The notes beneath the pieces are model-generated. The model had not been told where the DNA came from. It made no database searches and was given only the letters and a program-made list of their open reading frames with translations. Shown in pieces: positions 53,552 to 62,480 of a DNA stretch of 64,000 nucleotides. Made by a program: the position numbers and the translations under genes. Every line of letters starts with the position of its first letter. Position 1 is the first letter of the stretch. Source of the stretch: DATKUA01 sp965602675 (GTDB taxonomy: Bacteria > Acidobacteriota > DATKUA01); contig CBFCZO010000002.1 of assembly GCA_965602675.1 (NCBI GenBank), positions 28,694 through 92,693 of the forward strand, given 5' to 3'.

Positions 53552-54433
53552 CTATTCTATGTTTTGCACTTGTTCACGTATCTTTTCGATTTCCGATTTG
53601 AGATCAACGACCAGGCCGCTCAGATCTGCTTTCCTGCCCTTGGCCCCGATTGTGTTGATCTCGCGGTTCATCTCCTGGATCAGAAAATCGAGCTTTTTGC
53701 CGACGGCATTATCGCTGTCGAGCAGTTGCAGGCTTTGGTCGAGGTGGCTGCGCAGCCTTACGATTTCCTCAGTTATATCGCTGCGCTCCACCAGCAACGC
53801 TACCTCCTGCTCGAGTCGCTCAGGATCAAGATTAATACCATCTGTGAACTTCGCCACCCTCTCCTTCAGCCGCCGCAGAAACTCCTCTTCGACATTAGCC
53901 GTCTGGGATTCGATCTTGGTTAGAATTTCGTTGCAGACTGAGAATCTCTTCAGGAGATCATCTCGAATATGCCCGCCTTCGGTTTCCCGCATGCCGATCA
54001 TGTCCGTCAGAGCTGCTGCGGCGGTATCGCCCAGGATGGAGAGCAGCTTGTCGGGATCCTCAAGAGGTTTGGTTTCCACGCTGAGAACGCCGGTGATTCC
54101 CAACAGGGTAGCTACATCGACGTTGCTGTCCACTTGGGGAAGCTTTCTGAGATAAGATGTTTGCGCCAGAACCGCATCGATGATCTGGGTGTTCAGTGTC
54201 GCCACTACCGTGTCGGGCCTCAAGTCTTTAATCTCGAAAAAGAAGTCGACTTTTCCCCGCTCCAGCATTTGTTGCAGTCGTTGCCGCAGAGGAAGCTCGA
54301 AATCGTAGAAAGCCGATGGGAGGCGCAGGTTGAGGTCGAGATGACGGTTATTGACCGAGCGGACGCGAACCTCTATATCGAACTCCTCAGTTGTTGTCCT
54401 GGCGCTTCCTACGCCCGTCATACTTTTAATCAT
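53552..54433 (-). CDS. yicC: YicC family endoribonuclease-related protein
   Basis: 293 residues of the YicC/YloC family: N-terminal MIKSMTGVGSA and RSVNNRHLDL (about 30-39), and a C-terminal Glu-rich region with LDFLIQEMNREINTIGAKG, the family signature. E. coli YicC is reported to be an RNase or to modulate sRNA turnover. It overlaps no neighbour and lies 2 bases from the exporter stop. Confidence 0.93.
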   Translation of the reverse strand: MIKSMTGVGSARTTTEEFDIEVRVRSVNNRHLDLNLRLPSAFYDFELPLRQRLQQMLERGKVDFFFEIKDLRPDTVVATLNTQIIDAVLAQTSYLRKLPQVDSNVDVATLLGITGVLSVETKPLEDPDKLLSILGDTAAAALTDMIGMRETEGGHIRDDLLKRFSVCNEILTKIESQTANVEEEFLRRLKERVAKFTDGINLDPERLEQEVALLVERSDITEEIVRLRSHLDQSLQLLDSDNAVGKKLDFLIQEMNREINTIGAKGRKADLSGLVVDLKSEIEKIREQVQNIE

Positions 54434-54435
54434 GG

Positions 54436-56346
54436 CTAACCTTCTGCAAGGTCTGATTTCGAATTAATCTCATCGTTCTGAGTCGTCTTGGCGACTTGCG
54501 AATCAAAGAATTCGGGGAACTGCAGCCGATAGAGCTTTGTATACAGGCCGTCGAGTTCGAGCAACTCCTCATGCGTTCCCCTCTCGACAATACTACCGCC
54601 GTCAAGGACGATTATCTGATCCGCTCTCCGCACGGTCGAAAGCCTGTGGGCGATGACGAAGGTGGTCCTGCTGGAGATGAGGTTATCAAGAGCGCTCTGG
54701 ACCAGTCGCTCCGATTCGCTGTCGAGCGAGGATGTTGCCTCATCGAGGATAAGAATCTGCGGATCGCGCAGCAACGCCCTGGCAATGGCCAGGCGTTGCC
54801 TCTCGCCGCCCGATAACCGCACGCCTTTCTCTCCGATAATCGTGTCGTAGCCCTCCGGCATTTTCCTGATGAAATCGTGAGCGTATGCGGCCTTGGCCGC
54901 TTCGACGATGCTCTCGAACTCGATCGAACCGTCGACGCCGTAGGCGATGTTGCTCTTGGCGGAGCCGTTGAAGAGGATAGTTTCCTGCGTGACGATTCCT
55001 ATCGAATCTCTCAGGCTCGAAAGCGTGAATTCCCGCGTATCCCTGCCGTCAACCAAAATATCGCCGACCGTGACGTCATCAAACCTGGGCAGCAGATTCA
55101 CCAGTGTGGTTTTACCGGCCCCGCTGACGCCGACGATTGCGCAGACTGTGCCTTTGGGCACGTCGAAGGCAATATCGTGCAGGATTGTGCGTTCGGAATA
55201 GCTGAAGCTGACGTTGCGGAACTCGATTTTTTCCTCGAACGGGGGCATTGGGACGGCGCTAGGGCTTTCAAGTATCTCTTCCTCGAGATCCATGATCTCG
55301 CCGATTCGCTCGACAGCGGCCAGCGCCTGCTGGATGTTGTTGTTGACGCGGCTTAACCGTTTGATCGGGTTATACATGCCGTAGAGGGCCGCCAGAATCA
55401 CTCCCAGTTCGCCGACTGTCATCGCGCCCGAGGAAATCTGCGTGAAACCCCAGTAAATAATGAAACCGACGCCGAACGCGCCGATCATTTCCATAACCGG
55501 GCCGGTGATTGAAAAGTACTTCATGGCCCGCAGGTTGACGTTCAGTAAATGATCGTTTTCATCACGGAAGAGGTTCTTCTCGTGATTTTCGGCGCTGAAC
55601 GCTTTGACTATGCGTATTCCTGAGAAGGTCTCGTGCAGCCGCGTTGCCAGGCCTTCCATGCGCTCCTGGCCCCGGCGGCTGGTCGCGCGAAGCCGCTTGC
55701 CGAACTGGATGATCGGAAGAAGAGCCACCGGCGCTACAAGCAGAGAGATAATCGCCAGCTGCCAGTTGAGATAGATGATCAGAAGCCCGAGGCCGACAAT
55801 GGTAAGCGCCTCCCTGATCAAGTCGGCAATGCTGGTACTTACGGCAAACTGAATCCGTTCGACATCATTTGTCACGCGGCTTATCAGGCCGCCCGTAGCC
55901 CTTCTGCGGAAAAAGCTGACAGGCTTGATTATCAGGCTGTTGAACAGGTTGTTTCTGATGTCCCTGACCACTGCCTGCCCGACTGCGGCCATCATGTAGT
56001 TCCCAAGGTACGAGAAAATCCCCTTTATCGCGAAAATCAGAACCAGGACGATGGGAACGAGAACTGCGGGCTGGCGCATCCAAGCAGGGAGAACCGAATC
56101 GAGATTAAAGATCTTGACGGCCAGTGTCAGAGCGTCCTCCTTGCCCGATCCTCGTGACTCGATTTCCTCCCCTCCACGCTCCTCGGCCATGAAGTTGCTG
56201 TTGCTGATGACCTCGTCGAAGATGGGTTTTACGAGCGATGTGAACGCCACTATACAGGCCGTGACCATCAACAGGCACAGGAACGCGAGCATGAAGCGCC
56301 CCAAATAGGGCTTCAGCATCCCAATCAGCCGGAGAAAGCTCTTCAT
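54436..56346 (-). CDS. msbA: MsbA-like lipid A/ABC exporter
   Basis: 636 residues: six membrane helices (about 1-340) then an ATPase domain with Walker A VGVSGAGKTTL (about 419-429), the Q-loop TQETILF, ABC signature LSGGERQRLAIARALLRDPQ and Walker B LILDEATSSLD. Position directly after lpxB (4-base overlap) supports a lipid A flippase role. The periplasmic loop after TM1 has a Glu/Gly/Ser-rich insertion (about 50-75). Start ATG overlaps the lpxB stop. Confidence 0.92.
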   Translation of the reverse strand: MKSFLRLIGMLKPYLGRFMLAFLCLLMVTACIVAFTSLVKPIFDEVISNSNFMAEERGGEEIESRGSGKEDALTLAVKIFNLDSVLPAWMRQPAVLVPIVLVLIFAIKGIFSYLGNYMMAAVGQAVVRDIRNNLFNSLIIKPVSFFRRRATGGLISRVTNDVERIQFAVSTSIADLIREALTIVGLGLLIIYLNWQLAIISLLVAPVALLPIIQFGKRLRATSRRGQERMEGLATRLHETFSGIRIVKAFSAENHEKNLFRDENDHLLNVNLRAMKYFSITGPVMEMIGAFGVGFIIYWGFTQISSGAMTVGELGVILAALYGMYNPIKRLSRVNNNIQQALAAVERIGEIMDLEEEILESPSAVPMPPFEEKIEFRNVSFSYSERTILHDIAFDVPKGTVCAIVGVSGAGKTTLVNLLPRFDDVTVGDILVDGRDTREFTLSSLRDSIGIVTQETILFNGSAKSNIAYGVDGSIEFESIVEAAKAAYAHDFIRKMPEGYDTIIGEKGVRLSGGERQRLAIARALLRDPQILILDEATSSLDSESERLVQSALDNLISSRTTFVIAHRLSTVRRADQIIVLDGGSIVERGTHEELLELDGLYTKLYRLQFPEFFDSQVAKTTQNDEINSKSDLAEG

Positions 56347-57479
56347 CCTCTCCTCAGGAATTCTGCTACGTGGTGAGCCGCCCTCGCCGCCGCGCCGGGT
56401 TTGCCCAACGCCTGCTTGACCTCTGCCAGCCGGCGCCGGATTCTATCATATCTACCTGAATTCTCAAGGATTAACGCCGCCTCAGCTAATATCGCATCGG
56501 GGTTGCATCGGCTCTGCAACAATTCCGGGTAGACCTCCTCGTCGAGGATGATATTGGGCAGGGAGACATGCTTGACTGTCATCAGCAGGCGGGCGATTAA
56601 AGCCGTGAGTAAGGAGGCTCGGTAAACGACGACGGCAGGTACACCAAGGATGGCAGCCTCGAGCGCTGCTGTGCCGGAGGCCATGATGAGCAGGTCCGCG
56701 GCGGCCATGGCTGAATAGTGATCTTCACAAATCAGGGCCGTTTGCCGGTTGCCCAGACTTTGCTCTATTTCTTTTTCCCGGCCCGGCGCCGCGACGATGA
56801 ATTGCTGCTCGTAACCGCGCTCTCGTAGTCGATCCGAAGCCTCCAAAATCGGGGGTAGCAGTCTGCGTATCTCGCTTCCGCGGCTGCCCGGCATCAGCCC
56901 GATCACTTTTTTTGCAGGGTCAAATCCGAGTGATCCGAGAAAATCCTCTCGGTTCGTGCGGGCAACAACAGCCTCGAGCAGCGGATGGCCGACATGAACG
57001 ACATCCACCCCGTTTTTTCGATAGAGTTCTTCTTCAAAACCGAAGAGAACGAGCATTAAATCGACGTAACGCTTAACCCAGCGAATCCGGCCCTGCCTAC
57101 TGGCCCAGACCTGGGGGCTGATATAGTACACAACCCTTGCGCCCTGCCGTTTGAGCTTTTTCGCCAACCTCAGATTGAAGCCGCCGTAGTCTACAAGAAA
57201 CGCAATGTCCGCCTCTCTGCCGCGCCACTCGTCAAGCAGGTTCTTTCTGATGCGCCTGAGTTTCGCCAGAGAAGATATGACCTCCGACGTGCCGAACACC
57301 GCGGTTTCCGAAATGTCAGCGATAATATCCGCGCCCGCCTGGCGCAGCGAGTCTCCACCGACACCGAAAATCTCTATCTCTCCCATTATTCCGCGCAACT
57401 CGGTCAATACCTCCGCCGCGCGCTGGTCACCGGAGGTTTCGCCGGTCACAACCAGAATTTTGGGTATTTTACCTGACAT
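56343..57479 (-). CDS. lpxB: Lipid-A-disaccharide synthase
   Basis: 378 residues. N-terminal ILVVTGETSGDQRAAEVL and GVGGDSLRQAGADI, mid-protein YYISPQVWASRQGRI, and MPGSRGSEIRRLLP mark a GT-B glycosyltransferase of the LpxB family, which joins UDP-diacylglucosamine to lipid X. ATG 57479 is chosen with GGTGAG upstream; a start at 57542 adds 21 unaligned residues. With msbA it indicates LPS production. Confidence 0.94.
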   Translation of the reverse strand: MSGKIPKILVVTGETSGDQRAAEVLTELRGIMGEIEIFGVGGDSLRQAGADIIADISETAVFGTSEVISSLAKLRRIRKNLLDEWRGREADIAFLVDYGGFNLRLAKKLKRQGARVVYYISPQVWASRQGRIRWVKRYVDLMLVLFGFEEELYRKNGVDVVHVGHPLLEAVVARTNREDFLGSLGFDPAKKVIGLMPGSRGSEIRRLLPPILEASDRLRERGYEQQFIVAAPGREKEIEQSLGNRQTALICEDHYSAMAAADLLIMASGTAALEAAILGVPAVVVYRASLLTALIARLLMTVKHVSLPNIILDEEVYPELLQSRCNPDAILAEAALILENSGRYDRIRRRLAEVKQALGKPGAAARAAHHVAEFLRRG

Positions 57480-57639
57480 AATTACACTCACCGGATCGCA
57501 GTATAGCCGTCCGACAGGCCATCTGTCAGCCGTGTTTGACACCCGCGATTGTCGACTATAGGATACGGGACCGGGTGGGAGTGCGAAGGCTAAATGAAGG
57601 ATGAATTGAATTAATTAGAGCAAACGGGGAAAAAAAGAA

Positions 57640-58782
57640 ATGGGCTTTGCCACCGACGCCATACACGGCGGCGACGGTCATAAGGATGAAACCGGAGCCG
57701 TCACACCACCCATACATCTTTCGACAACATTCGCAAGGCACAGTGTAGAAGAAGGGCGCGACTACACCTACGCTCGCCACAACAATCCGACGCGCGAGCT
57801 ACTGGAAGGATTGGTTGCGCGCCTTGAGGGAGGCAGTGAAGGGATAGCGTTCGCTTCAGGAATGGCGGCGATTACGGCTATCTTTTCCACGTTTACCAAC
57901 GGAGATCATTTCGTTGTCACCGACAACATCTACAGCGGTACATTCCGCGCGCTGAGCAACCTCCAAAGGCACAACGGCGTCAGGATATCCTTCTCCGACA
58001 GCTCTAATCTGGTAGCTTTCAAACATTCCCTCACCGACGACACAAGACTGGTGTTTATTGAAACGCCGACCAATCCGCTGCTCAAGATAACCGATATCTC
58101 AGTCGTCGCTGAAGCCGCTCACGAACGTGGTGCGCTGCTGTGTGTGGACAACTCATGCCTGACGCCATACCTGCAGCAGCCCCTCTCTCTCGGTGCCGAC
58201 CTTGTTGTTCACAGCACATCAAAGTATTTCAGCGGCCACAGCGACTCAATCGGTGGAGTTGTGATCACCAGCAACAAAGAGATTGCCGATTCTTTGCGGA
58301 CGATTCAGAGCATCAACGGTGCAGTGCTAAGCCCGTTCGACTGCTGGCTGCTTATGCGTGGGATTAAAACCCTTGCGCTGCGGATGAACCGTCACAGCGA
58401 GAACGGCCAGTTAATCGCCGATTACCTCAGCAATCATCCGAAAGTAACGAGGGTTTATTATCCCGGGTTGCCCGGTCATCCAAACAGCGAGCTGGCCAAG
58501 AGACAGAGCAGCGGATTCGGCGGCCTCGTTGCCGTTGAGCTTGAGGATCCGGAACTTGCGATCGGATTTCTCAACAGCCTGAAGCTCTTCAGCCTGGCTG
58601 AAAGTGTCGGAGGAGTCGAGTCAATGGCCAGCCATCCCTACTCTATGACTTTCGCGAAAATCTCTGAAGGAGAGAGAAACCGGATGGGGATCCTCCCTCA
58701 GCTTGTTCGCCTCTCGGCCGGCATCGAGGACATAGAGGATCTCATTGAAGACTTGGATAACGCCTTCGAGAAAGCCGGTTAG
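57640..58782 (+). CDS. Trans-sulfuration PLP enzyme (cystathionine gamma-synthase/lyase type)
   Basis: 380 residues of the Cys/Met metabolism PLP family: GFATDAIHGG near the start, YTYARHNNPTRELLEGLVARLEGG split across about 45-68, the PLP lysine in HSTSKYFSGHSD (about 196-207) and late GGVESMASHPYSMTF. It could be MetB, MetC or a gamma-lyase; the sequence does not distinguish them. It is divergent from lpxB and alone on its strand. Confidence 0.9.
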   Translation: MGFATDAIHGGDGHKDETGAVTPPIHLSTTFARHSVEEGRDYTYARHNNPTRELLEGLVARLEGGSEGIAFASGMAAITAIFSTFTNGDHFVVTDNIYSGTFRALSNLQRHNGVRISFSDSSNLVAFKHSLTDDTRLVFIETPTNPLLKITDISVVAEAAHERGALLCVDNSCLTPYLQQPLSLGADLVVHSTSKYFSGHSDSIGGVVITSNKEIADSLRTIQSINGAVLSPFDCWLLMRGIKTLALRMNRHSENGQLIADYLSNHPKVTRVYYPGLPGHPNSELAKRQSSGFGGLVAVELEDPELAIGFLNSLKLFSLAESVGGVESMASHPYSMTFAKISEGERNRMGILPQLVRLSAGIEDIEDLIEDLDNAFEKAG

Positions 58783-58798
58783 CCGGTTTTCGTGAATT

Positions 58799-59146
58799 CT
58801 ACTCGGAAATATCCCCTTCACCGCCCTCAAGACAATTGTCTATCCAGCCGAGGAATTTTTTGCTGCCGGTTACTACCGGTAGAGCGATTATCTCGGGGCA
58901 TTCGTAGTCGATGATCTCAATTATAGTTTTCATTACCTGGTCGAAGTGATCCCTCCGGGTCTTGATGATCAGCAGAGACTCTCTGTCATCGCAGACCTTA
59001 CCCTTCCATCGGTAGACCGACCTTAGCCGCGGAATCATGTTAACGCATGCAGCACTCCGGCTCTCAACAAGCTCCTGAGCGATGTCGAGCGCCATGTCCT
59101 CTGATCCGACGGAGGTTAGAACTATTATTTTTTCATCTGCTTCCAT
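58799..59146 (-). CDS. cutA: CutA1 divalent ion tolerance protein
   Basis: 115 residues with the CutA signature VESRSAACVNMIPRLRSVYRWKGKV (about 24-48, with SRSAACVN key) and CPEIIALPVVTGSKKFLGWI near the end. The fold is a trimer like PII. It is linked to copper tolerance in E. coli, but the role is unclear. GTG 59149 is an alternative start three bases upstream. Confidence 0.93.
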   Translation of the reverse strand: MEADEKIIVLTSVGSEDMALDIAQELVESRSAACVNMIPRLRSVYRWKGKVCDDRESLLIIKTRRDHFDQVMKTIIEIIDYECPEIIALPVVTGSKKFLGWIDNCLEGGEGDISE

Positions 59147-59310
59147 CACGAAACCTTCCTAGAGTGTGACCAATTAATGTATGTTGCTCTGCCCGTGTTG
59201 TCCTCAAGGCAAGCAGGATGAAAATACATTTTATTAAAACAAATCGTGCTAATCCAGAACATATATTTAATACAGAATATCATGCTCGCTGTTCGGGAGA
59301 ACGACGGTCA

Positions 59311-60279
59311 TCATTCAGGCCAATCGATCGGCTGAATCAAATGATCGTCGGCATGCCGGCTAAGGTATTCTCTTATCTGTTGAACATCTATTGTAATCTG
59401 ATTTTTCAGCGCCTCGACGCTGTCGAACTTGATGTCCTCGCGCATCTTTTTGAAATAATCAATAGAGATCGTCTGGCCGTACAGCGAACCATGGAAGTCG
59501 ATCAGATGTGTCTCAATAACCAGTTTCTCACCCTCGAAGGTGGGTCGAGTGCCAATGTAGGTCGCGGCGGGATAGCGCTTCTCTCCTACGTCGACGGCGC
59601 TGGCGTAGATACCCGTAACTGGTATTATCTCGTTTTCTGGGCTGATGTTGCTGGTCGGGAAATTCAACAATTCGGTACCGCGGCGTGTGTCGGGGTACAC
59701 CTTGCCGGTGATTCGGTAGGGTCTGCCCAGCAGCCCCATAACCATTTCCATTTCCCCTTTTGCGATCGCCTGCCTGATGAATGAACTGGAGACAAAAGTA
59801 TATCGATAGCGGACGTCCTCGATCTCTTCGACGTCGAAGCCATGCTCTCCTGCCATTTTATTGAGCATCTCGACATCGCCCCCGGCATCCTTGCCGAAAC
59901 GGAATTTTGAGCTGACGATGAGCCTGCTGACAGCCAGCCTGTCCAGGAGCAGTTTGTTGACAAAATCCTCGGCAGTGATCGCGGCGAAATCCAAATTAAA
60001 CGTTTGCACAACCAGAACGTCCACGCCGAGCCGGCTTATCAGCTCGATACGCTGATCAAGCGTGGTGATCATCGGGAGTGCTTTGTCCGGGCTGAAGAAA
60101 GCGCGGGTGTGGGGTGAAAATGTAATGACGACGCTCTTGCCGCCCGCCTGCCTCGCCCGCTCCACTACCAGATTGATCACCTGCTTATGACCGATGTGAA
60201 CACCGTCGAAATTCCCGATTGTAACCACCGAGCCTTCAGGCGGCCGGCTGATTTCGTCGAATCCGTTGTAGATTATCAT
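59311..60279 (-). CDS. ribF: Bifunctional riboflavin kinase/FAD synthetase
   Basis: 322 residues. The FAD synthetase half has TIGNFDGVHIGHKQVI (about 20-35) and FSPHTRAFF; the riboflavin kinase half has GRPYRITGKVYPDTRRGTELLNFPTSN (about 184-211). It makes FMN and FAD, cofactors needed by the Hdr/diaphorase proteins. Its ATG overlaps the stop of the MBL gene. Confidence 0.95.
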   Translation of the reverse strand: MIIYNGFDEISRPPEGSVVTIGNFDGVHIGHKQVINLVVERARQAGGKSVVITFSPHTRAFFSPDKALPMITTLDQRIELISRLGVDVLVVQTFNLDFAAITAEDFVNKLLLDRLAVSRLIVSSKFRFGKDAGGDVEMLNKMAGEHGFDVEEIEDVRYRYTFVSSSFIRQAIAKGEMEMVMGLLGRPYRITGKVYPDTRRGTELLNFPTSNISPENEIIPVTGIYASAVDVGEKRYPAATYIGTRPTFEGEKLVIETHLIDFHGSLYGQTISIDYFKKMREDIKFDSVEALKNQITIDVQQIREYLSRHADDHLIQPIDWPE

Positions 60280-61034
60280 AATTCTACTGTCAGCCCGTCA
60301 TATGCCGGCGCTATCAGGTCGGGCAGTTCGGAGCTGAGCCTCTCGTAATCCATCTCATGCGACATGTGCGAAAGCAGCGCGCGCCTGGGCTTGACCTGGT
60401 CGATAACTCTCAGCACGTCTGAATAACCTAAATGCTTGGGATGGGGTTTATACCTCAAAGCATTGATAATTAGCAAATCAAGATCGAGCAATCTCGATAA
60501 TGTCTTGTCGGGAATCTCGCTGGCATCGGTTATATAAGCCGCTCCGCCGAAACGGTAACCGATTATATTATCCTGGTGGTGCCGGACCTCCAACGGCTGA
60601 AATTCGAGGCCGTACAGCTCGAACTGCTCTTTGATCTCTCTGCTTATGATTCGATTCTGCTTGCTTCCCCAGATTTTTGATTCGAACAGATAGCCGAATA
60701 TTCTTTCAAGTGTGCTCAATGTTTCTTGGGTGGCGTAAAGGTGAATTTGCCGGCGATTGATGTCAGTAATTATTCTGAGATCGTCCATCCCCATGCAGTG
60801 GTCGGCATGGGCATGAGTCATGAGAACTGCGTCTATCTGGCGAACGTTGTTCTCCAGAGCCTGAAGGCGGAACTCCGGCGCGACGTCGATCAACACACTG
60901 TGGCCCGAGTACTGGAGCCGGATTGACGGGCGATATCTCCGGTTACGGGGATCAGAGGAAGTGCAGACGGCACAACTGCAACCGACCATCGGCACCCCCA
61001 GCGATCCGCCGGTGCCGAGAAAAGTGATCTTCAA
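60276..61034 (-). CDS. MBL-fold metallohydrolase (PhnP-like)
   Basis: 252 residues from TTG 61034, whose TTGA overlaps the STAS gene stop; a longer frame from 61118 would run 88 bases into that gene. Motifs: FLGTGGSLGVPMVGC (Cys pair CSCAVC like PhnP), metal-binding THAHADHCMGMDDL (about 97-110), DASEIPDKTL and LLSHMSHEMD. PhnP is a cyclic phosphate phosphodiesterase; this relative may act on similar substrates. Confidence 0.85.
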   Translation of the reverse strand: MKITFLGTGGSLGVPMVGCSCAVCTSSDPRNRRYRPSIRLQYSGHSVLIDVAPEFRLQALENNVRQIDAVLMTHAHADHCMGMDDLRIITDINRRQIHLYATQETLSTLERIFGYLFESKIWGSKQNRIISREIKEQFELYGLEFQPLEVRHHQDNIIGYRFGGAAYITDASEIPDKTLSRLLDLDLLIINALRYKPHPKHLGYSDVLRVIDQVKPRRALLSHMSHEMDYERLSSELPDLIAPAYDGLTVEL

Positions 61035-61414
61035 TCCCAGGCTCTTCTGCGGAGCTTCGATTTCTTCTCGAAGGCCAGCTTCCTCAGGGCGATCTTTGCT
61101 CGTTCTATGTTCTCGCACAACGGGATCATCTTCTCCATGCTGTCGGCTGAGAGCAGCCGGTTGAGCTCGCGTCTCGGTCCGACGATGGCCGTGAAGGCGC
61201 CGATATCATCCAGCCTGTTTTTACTGGCGAAAATCAGGCCAAGGCTTGAAACCGACAGATGAGTCACACGACTCAGATCGACGATCATGAATGAGCAGGC
61301 CTGCTCAACTACTAGATCTATGCCTTTCTTCAATTCTCCCGTGGGCATTTTATCCAAGTTGCCTGATAGGCTGAGTATCCCGTAATCGCCGTCTTTTATA
61401 AAACTCAGATCCAT
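61031..61414 (-). CDS. STAS domain protein (anti-anti-sigma factor-like)
   Basis: 127 residues with a STAS fold: SLSGNLDKMPTGELKKGIDLVV, FMIVDLSRVTHLSVSSLGLIFASKNRL (about 43-69), with Ser55 or Ser56 in the position usually phosphorylated in SpoIIAA/RsbV. The C-terminus is basic (KKSKLRRRAWD). Possible partners are the SpoIIE-type phosphatase at 4267 and the RsbW-like protein at 13690, but linkage is only inferred. It is coupled to the MBL gene. Confidence 0.85.
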   Translation of the reverse strand: MDLSFIKDGDYGILSLSGNLDKMPTGELKKGIDLVVEQACSFMIVDLSRVTHLSVSSLGLIFASKNRLDDIGAFTAIVGPRRELNRLLSADSMEKMIPLCENIERAKIALRKLAFEKKSKLRRRAWD

Positions 61415-61496
61415 AAAAACATCATCCCCGGACGTAGGAGGGAATTATATGGCCACGGCGGGCAGCCAGCAAGGGAATCAGGCGGAAACGCAAATG

Positions 61497-62471
61497 TTAG
61501 AAGTGAGAGAAACCGGCCGGGATCAGAGTTTCGCTTCTACCATCGGTGCGGAGCAATTGAATATCCTCATCGATAGCGACCATTTCGCCAAGCCTGAACA
61601 GCCCGCCGGTGGCTTCGAGTTCTGTTCTGTTGTTCGGTCTGGCGGTGAAGAGGAGATCGTAGTCCTCGCCGCCGTGCAACGCCAGCAGCAGCGGGTCGTC
61701 ATCCCTGTCCGCGGGTATCTCCGGGAGAGGAATTCGGTCTTCAAAAATCCTGGCGCCCAGCCCGGAAGCTTCGCAAATATGCCCGAGATCTACGGCGATG
61801 CCGTCGGATGTATCGATGCAGGCTGTAACCAGGTGCTCTTCCGCCAGCTCCCTGCCCAGTGCAAGCCGCGGCTCTGGTCTCAAATGATGTTTAACCGCCG
61901 CCTCGCCGGCTGGGGATGACGCATCTGATTTTCCCAGTAATATTTTCATGCCAAGGGCCGAGACTCCCGGCGTAGCGCTGATCCAGATGTCATCGCCTTC
62001 CTTCGCACCATCGCGCCATAAGGCCTGGGATTCCGGCACAAAACCCATCACTGTCACAGAGATAACTATCGAGCTGTCGCTGCCGCAGGTATCGCCGCCG
62101 ATCACCGGACAACCGTACTTCTCTGAGATGGCCGTGAAACCGTCGCGAAATTCACGAACCCATTCTTCAGGCAGGGTCCGTGGTAGCGAGAGACAAAGCA
62201 GGCACGCTTCGGGTTCTCCGCCCATGGCGGCAATATCACTCAGATTGACCGCCAGCGATTTGCAGCCCAGATCGTAAGGAGAGCCGAAACCGCGATCGAA
62301 ATGGACGCCCTCGGCAAGCATGTCGGTGGTCCAGAGGAGCAGGTTGCCGTCCGGTTGCCTGAGAGCGGCGCAGTCGTCGCCGATTGATTTGACAATGCGG
62401 TTACTAACCAAATCATCGGACTTGAAGAGGTCAATAATCCCCTGCTCGCCGAGTTTCTTTATTTCGGACAT
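61497..62471 (-). CDS. thiL: Thiamine-monophosphate kinase
   Basis: 324 residues. IGDDCAALRQPDG (about 30-42), WTTDMLAEGVHFDR, KSLAVNLSDIAAMGGEPEACLL (about 70-91) and GGDTCGSDSSI are ThiL/PurM-fold motifs for ATP and metal binding; DTSDGIAVDL follows. It makes thiamine pyrophosphate. It starts 9 bases after the lon stop on the same strand. Confidence 0.94.
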   Translation of the reverse strand: MSEIKKLGEQGIIDLFKSDDLVSNRIVKSIGDDCAALRQPDGNLLLWTTDMLAEGVHFDRGFGSPYDLGCKSLAVNLSDIAAMGGEPEACLLCLSLPRTLPEEWVREFRDGFTAISEKYGCPVIGGDTCGSDSSIVISVTVMGFVPESQALWRDGAKEGDDIWISATPGVSALGMKILLGKSDASSPAGEAAVKHHLRPEPRLALGRELAEEHLVTACIDTSDGIAVDLGHICEASGLGARIFEDRIPLPEIPADRDDDPLLLALHGGEDYDLLFTARPNNRTELEATGGLFRLGEMVAIDEDIQLLRTDGRSETLIPAGFSHF

Positions 62472-62480
62472 GATTTAATT